DNA of 64,000 nt from Salipiger abyssi (GTDB taxonomy: Bacteria > Pseudomonadota > Alphaproteobacteria > Rhodobacterales > Rhodobacteraceae): positions 62,001-126,000 of the forward strand of contig NZ_JAEKIS010000005.1 of the NCBI RefSeq assembly GCF_017311415.1, given 5' to 3'. Under the pieces are notes generated by a model. The model did no database searches and was not told the DNA's origin. It saw only the letters and a program-made list of their open reading frames with translations. Position 1 is the stretch's first letter, and every line of letters starts with the position of its first letter. The translations under genes were made by a program, and so were the position numbers. Shown here one piece after another: positions 61,464-64,000 of this stretch.

Positions 61464-62868
61464 CGGGGCGCCCTTCGCGCTGCTTCTGACCCAGGCCAAT
61501 GCCGAACGGCTGCATTGCCTCAACGCGCCGGCCGAGGCGCTGGGGCTCTATCGCGGCATGAGCCTCGCCGATGCCCGCGCCTTCTGTCCCGACCTGATCA
61601 CCGCCCCCGCCGATCCGCCGCGCGAGGCGCGCTTTCTGTCCACCTTGCGCCGCTGGGCCACGCGCTATTGCCCCTGGGTCGGGATCGAGGGGCAGGATGC
61701 GCTGGTGCTCGATGTCACCGGCGCGACGCATCTGCATGGCGGCGAGGCGGCGATACTGGAGGATATGCGCGCCCGCGCCACCCGCGCCGGGCTAAGCCTG
61801 CGGCTGGGGCTGGGCGACACGCGCGGCGCCGCCTGGGCGCTGGCGCATCACGGCGAGGGTGCAGCGCCGCCCGGCGACGGGCTGGCGACGCTGGGGCCGC
61901 TGCCGGTCGAGGCGCTGCGCCTCGCCCCGGACACCGTCACCGGGCTGCAACGGCTGGGCCTGCGCCGCATCGCCGATCTGGCCGCAACGCCGCGCGCCCC
62001 CCTCGCCCGCCGCTTCGGCCCCGAGCCGCTGCGGCGGCTCGATCAGGCGCTCGGGGCGCAGCCCGAACCGGTCACGCCGGAGCCCGATCCGCCGCATTAC
62101 GGCGTCCGCCTCAGCCTGCCCGAGCCTATCGGCCGCACCGAGGATGTGATGGCCGGCGCCGCCCGGCTGCTGGAGCCGCTCTGCGCCAAACTGCTGGCGC
62201 AGGAGGCCGGCGCGCGGGTGCTGACGCTGAGCCTGCGCCGGGTCGATGGCGGCAGCCAGTCGGTGGAGCTGCGGCTGGCCAGCCCGATGCGCGACGCCGC
62301 GCGTATCCTGCCGCTCTTTGCCCGCGGGGTGGAGGCCGCCGAGGCGGGCTTCGGCATCGACCAGCTGCGGCTGGAGGCGACGCAGGTCGAGGCGCTGCAG
62401 GTGCAGCAGCTCGGCGGCCCGGTCGCGGCGGGCGCGGCGGGCGGCCCGGCGCTCGACGATCTGGTGACCCGGATCGGCACCCGCATCGGGCTGGAGAACG
62501 TGCAGCGCTTTCTGCCCGCCGACAGCCATATCCCCGAGCGCGCCTTTTCCATCGCCCCCGCCGCCTTTTCCCGCGCCGCGACGGGCTGGCACGCGCCGCG
62601 CCCGCGCCCGCTGCGGCTGTTCCCGCCCGAGCCCATCGCCGCCACCGGCCCGCGCCCGCCCGGGCGCTTTCGCTGGCGCGCCATGGCGCTCGACACCGCC
62701 CGCGCCACCGGCCCCGAGCGCATCGCGCCCGAATGGTGGCTGCCGGACGACAACTGGCAGCGCGGCGTGCGCGATTACTGGCAGGTCGAGACCCGTCAGG
62801 GCCGCCGGCTCTGGCTCTTTCACACGCCGCAGCAGCCGGGCTGGTTCGTGCAGGGGGAATTCGCATGA
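61378..62868 (+). CDS. imuB: Mutasome protein ImuB (Y-family polymerase homologue)
   Basis: A 496-residue Y-family DNA polymerase relative. The N-terminal IVCMWFPRLASDRALR lacks the metal-binding Asp of active Y polymerases (ImuB is normally inactive and acts as scaffold). ALGLYRGMSLADARAFCPDL, GIEGQDALVLDVTGATHLHGGE and the little-finger region follow. A C-terminal extension with beta-clamp and partner-binding role ends LFHTPQQPGWFVQGEFA. The start could be 61378 or 61390. It overlaps dnaE2 by 4 nt. Confidence 0.9.
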   Translation: MFDGMTRRIVCMWFPRLASDRALRARPVDGAPFALLLTQANAERLHCLNAPAEALGLYRGMSLADARAFCPDLITAPADPPREARFLSTLRRWATRYCPWVGIEGQDALVLDVTGATHLHGGEAAILEDMRARATRAGLSLRLGLGDTRGAAWALAHHGEGAAPPGDGLATLGPLPVEALRLAPDTVTGLQRLGLRRIADLAATPRAPLARRFGPEPLRRLDQALGAQPEPVTPEPDPPHYGVRLSLPEPIGRTEDVMAGAARLLEPLCAKLLAQEAGARVLTLSLRRVDGGSQSVELRLASPMRDAARILPLFARGVEAAEAGFGIDQLRLEATQVEALQVQQLGGPVAAGAAGGPALDDLVTRIGTRIGLENVQRFLPADSHIPERAFSIAPAAFSRAATGWHAPRPRPLRLFPPEPIAATGPRPPGRFRWRAMALDTARATGPERIAPEWWLPDDNWQRGVRDYWQVETRQGRRLWLFHTPQQPGWFVQGEFA

Positions 62869-64000
62869 CCGCCGCCCTGCCCCAGCCCACGCCCCCCGCC
62901 TATGCAGAGCTGTATGTCACCTCGAATTTCACCTTCCTCACCGGCGCCTCGCATCCCGAAGAGCTGGTCGCCCGCGCCGCCGAGCTGGGCCTCGCCGCCA
63001 TCGCCATCACCGACCGCAATTCACTGGCCGGCGTGGTGCGGGCCTATAGCGCGCTGAAGATCCTGAGGGAAAAGGCCGAGGAAACGCTGCGCATCCGCTC
63101 CCGGCACCGGGTGGACAGCTGCTCGCGGCAGGAGATCGGCACGCCGGAGGAGATCCCCCACCCCGCCGCGCCGCAACTGCCAAAGCTCATCACCGGCGCC
63201 CGGCTGGTGCTCGAGGACGACCCGGTGGAATGGCTCGCCCTGCCGGTGGACCGGCCCGGCTATCACCGGCTGGCGCGGCTGCTCTCCACCGGCAAGCGGC
63301 GCGCCGAAAAGGGCCAGTGCCGGCTGCATCTGGAGGATCTTCTGGAGGGCTGCGCCGGCATGATCCTCATCGCCCTGCCGCCGCCCGATCTAACGCAGGC
63401 CACCGCCCCGGTCCGCGCCCTGCAACGGCGCTACCCGGGCCATGTGTTCCTCGGCGCCGCGCCGCGCTATGACGGCTCCGATCAGGCCTGGCTCGACGCC
63501 TGCGCCCATGCGGCGCTGCGGCTCTCGGCGCCGATGGTCGCGGTGGGCGACGTGCTTTTGCACCGCGCATCGCGCCGCCGGCTCGCCGATGTGCTGACCT
63601 GCCTGCGCGAGGGGCTGACCATCGACGCCATCGGCACCCGCGCCCTGCCCAATGCCGAGCGCCGGCTGAAGGGCGCCCCCGACATGGCGCGACTCTACCG
63701 CAACCACCCCGCCGCGCTGCGCCGCACGCTGGAGATCGCCGCGCGCTGCGCCTTCGATCTGTCGGAACTCAGCTACGAATACCCCGACGAGATCGCCGAC
63801 GGTGAAACGCCCCAGGGCCGGCTGCGGCGCCTTGCCGAAGCGGGGCTGGTCCGGCGCTACCCGGACGGCGCGCCGGAGAAGGTCTGCAAGCTCATGGAAA
63901 AGGAGCTGGCGGTGGTCGGCGAGCTGGGCTTTGCCGCCTATTTCCTCACCGTGAACGACATCGTGACGCATGCCCGCAGCGAAGGCATCCTCTGCCAGGG
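62865..64000 (+). CDS. dnaE2: Error-prone DNA polymerase DnaE2/ImuC, N-terminal part (3' end outside window)
   Basis: The first 378 residues of a C-family polymerase; the frame is open to the window end. The PHP domain starts AELYVTSNFTFLTGASHPEELV, with AIAITDRNSLAGVVRAY and further PHP blocks. LGFAAYFLTVNDIVTHARSEGILCQG begins the polymerase core. DnaE2 carries out the mutagenic extension step together with ImuA and ImuB. The ATG overlaps the imuB stop (ATGA). Confidence 0.93.
   Translation, partial: MTAALPQPTPPAYAELYVTSNFTFLTGASHPEELVARAAELGLAAIAITDRNSLAGVVRAYSALKILREKAEETLRIRSRHRVDSCSRQEIGTPEEIPHPAAPQLPKLITGARLVLEDDPVEWLALPVDRPGYHRLARLLSTGKRRAEKGQCRLHLEDLLEGCAGMILIALPPPDLTQATAPVRALQRRYPGHVFLGAAPRYDGSDQAWLDACAHAALRLSAPMVAVGDVLLHRASRRRLADVLTCLREGLTIDAIGTRALPNAERRLKGAPDMARLYRNHPAALRRTLEIAARCAFDLSELSYEYPDEIADGETPQGRLRRLAEAGLVRRYPDGAPEKVCKLMEKELAVVGELGFAAYFLTVNDIVTHARSEGILCQ

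Noticed and set aside
1-64000. Prophage, rRNA or tRNA genes
   Set aside because: No structural phage genes, integrase, tRNA cloverleaf or rRNA sequence was recognised by eye.

Overview
The window is high-GC DNA with dense, often 1-4 nt overlapping genes. Its content (a cobalamin-free carbon-phosphorus lyase locus, nasTS/nrt/nirBD/nasA, betIA, imuAB-dnaE2, YdcH and SNase family proteins) and its protein sequences suggest a marine or saline member of the Rhodobacterales (Alphaproteobacteria, Roseobacter/Salipiger type). The assignment rests on recognising protein families and was not tested by a search. No rRNA, tRNA, CRISPR array or replication origin was seen.

Layout. 1-5.6 kb: the 3' end of an ATP-dependent DNA ligase, a coiled-coil envelope protein with a duplicated C-terminal domain, oligoendopeptidase F, and small stress genes (DksA/TraR zinc finger, glutathione peroxidase, YdcH). 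5.7-8.75 kb: a secreted nuclease and the glycine-betaine genes betI-betA with a palindromic BetI box. 8.8-11.6 kb: a small conserved ORF, an EamA exporter, and argO divergent from argP. 11.6-26.4 kb: a complete phosphonate uptake and C-P lyase locus: phnGHIJKLN, two phnM paralogues, phnF, phnCDE1E2, a hexapeptide acetyltransferase and a 2H-phosphoesterase (DUF1045). It has a PhnF operator candidate and two Pho-box candidates. A DUF559 gene with hairpin repeats lies between phnI and phnJ. 26.5-34.4 kb: a polytopic membrane protein, a membrane dipeptidase (M19) and a dipeptide-type ABC transporter. 34.6-36.6 kb: a luciferase-like monooxygenase and a GNAT enzyme. 36.7-50.7 kb: nitrate assimilation: nasT-nasS, then a leader with promoter, ANTAR-type hairpins and an intrinsic terminator, then nrtA-nrtB-nrtC, a GAF-like protein, nirB-nirD-nasA and a TrpD-like protein. 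50.7-52.5 kb: an Asp/Glu racemase-like protein and an M24 peptidase. 52.55-55.65 kb: a lower-GC accessory patch with an IS1182-type element and a HEPN-like protein carrying an R-x4-H motif. 55.65-60.8 kb: a large GH13 hydrolase (possibly glucosylglycerol hydrolase), an HCCA isomerase and an unrecognised membrane protein. 60.9-64 kb: the ImuA-ImuB-DnaE2 mutasome, cut by the window end.

How they fit together. Most of the window is nutrient scavenging: phosphonates under phosphate control, peptides, and nitrate under NasS/NasT antitermination. Osmolyte handling (betaine, possibly glucosylglycerol) and DNA damage tolerance are also present. Intergenic spaces are rich in hairpin-forming repeats, several of which recur within the window. 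The most interesting points are the nitrate leader architecture, the DUF1045 protein in a phn locus with no visible phnP, the DUF559 insertion in the phn operon, the triple-repeat GAF-like protein in the nitrate operon, and the HEPN-like gene beside the insertion sequence.
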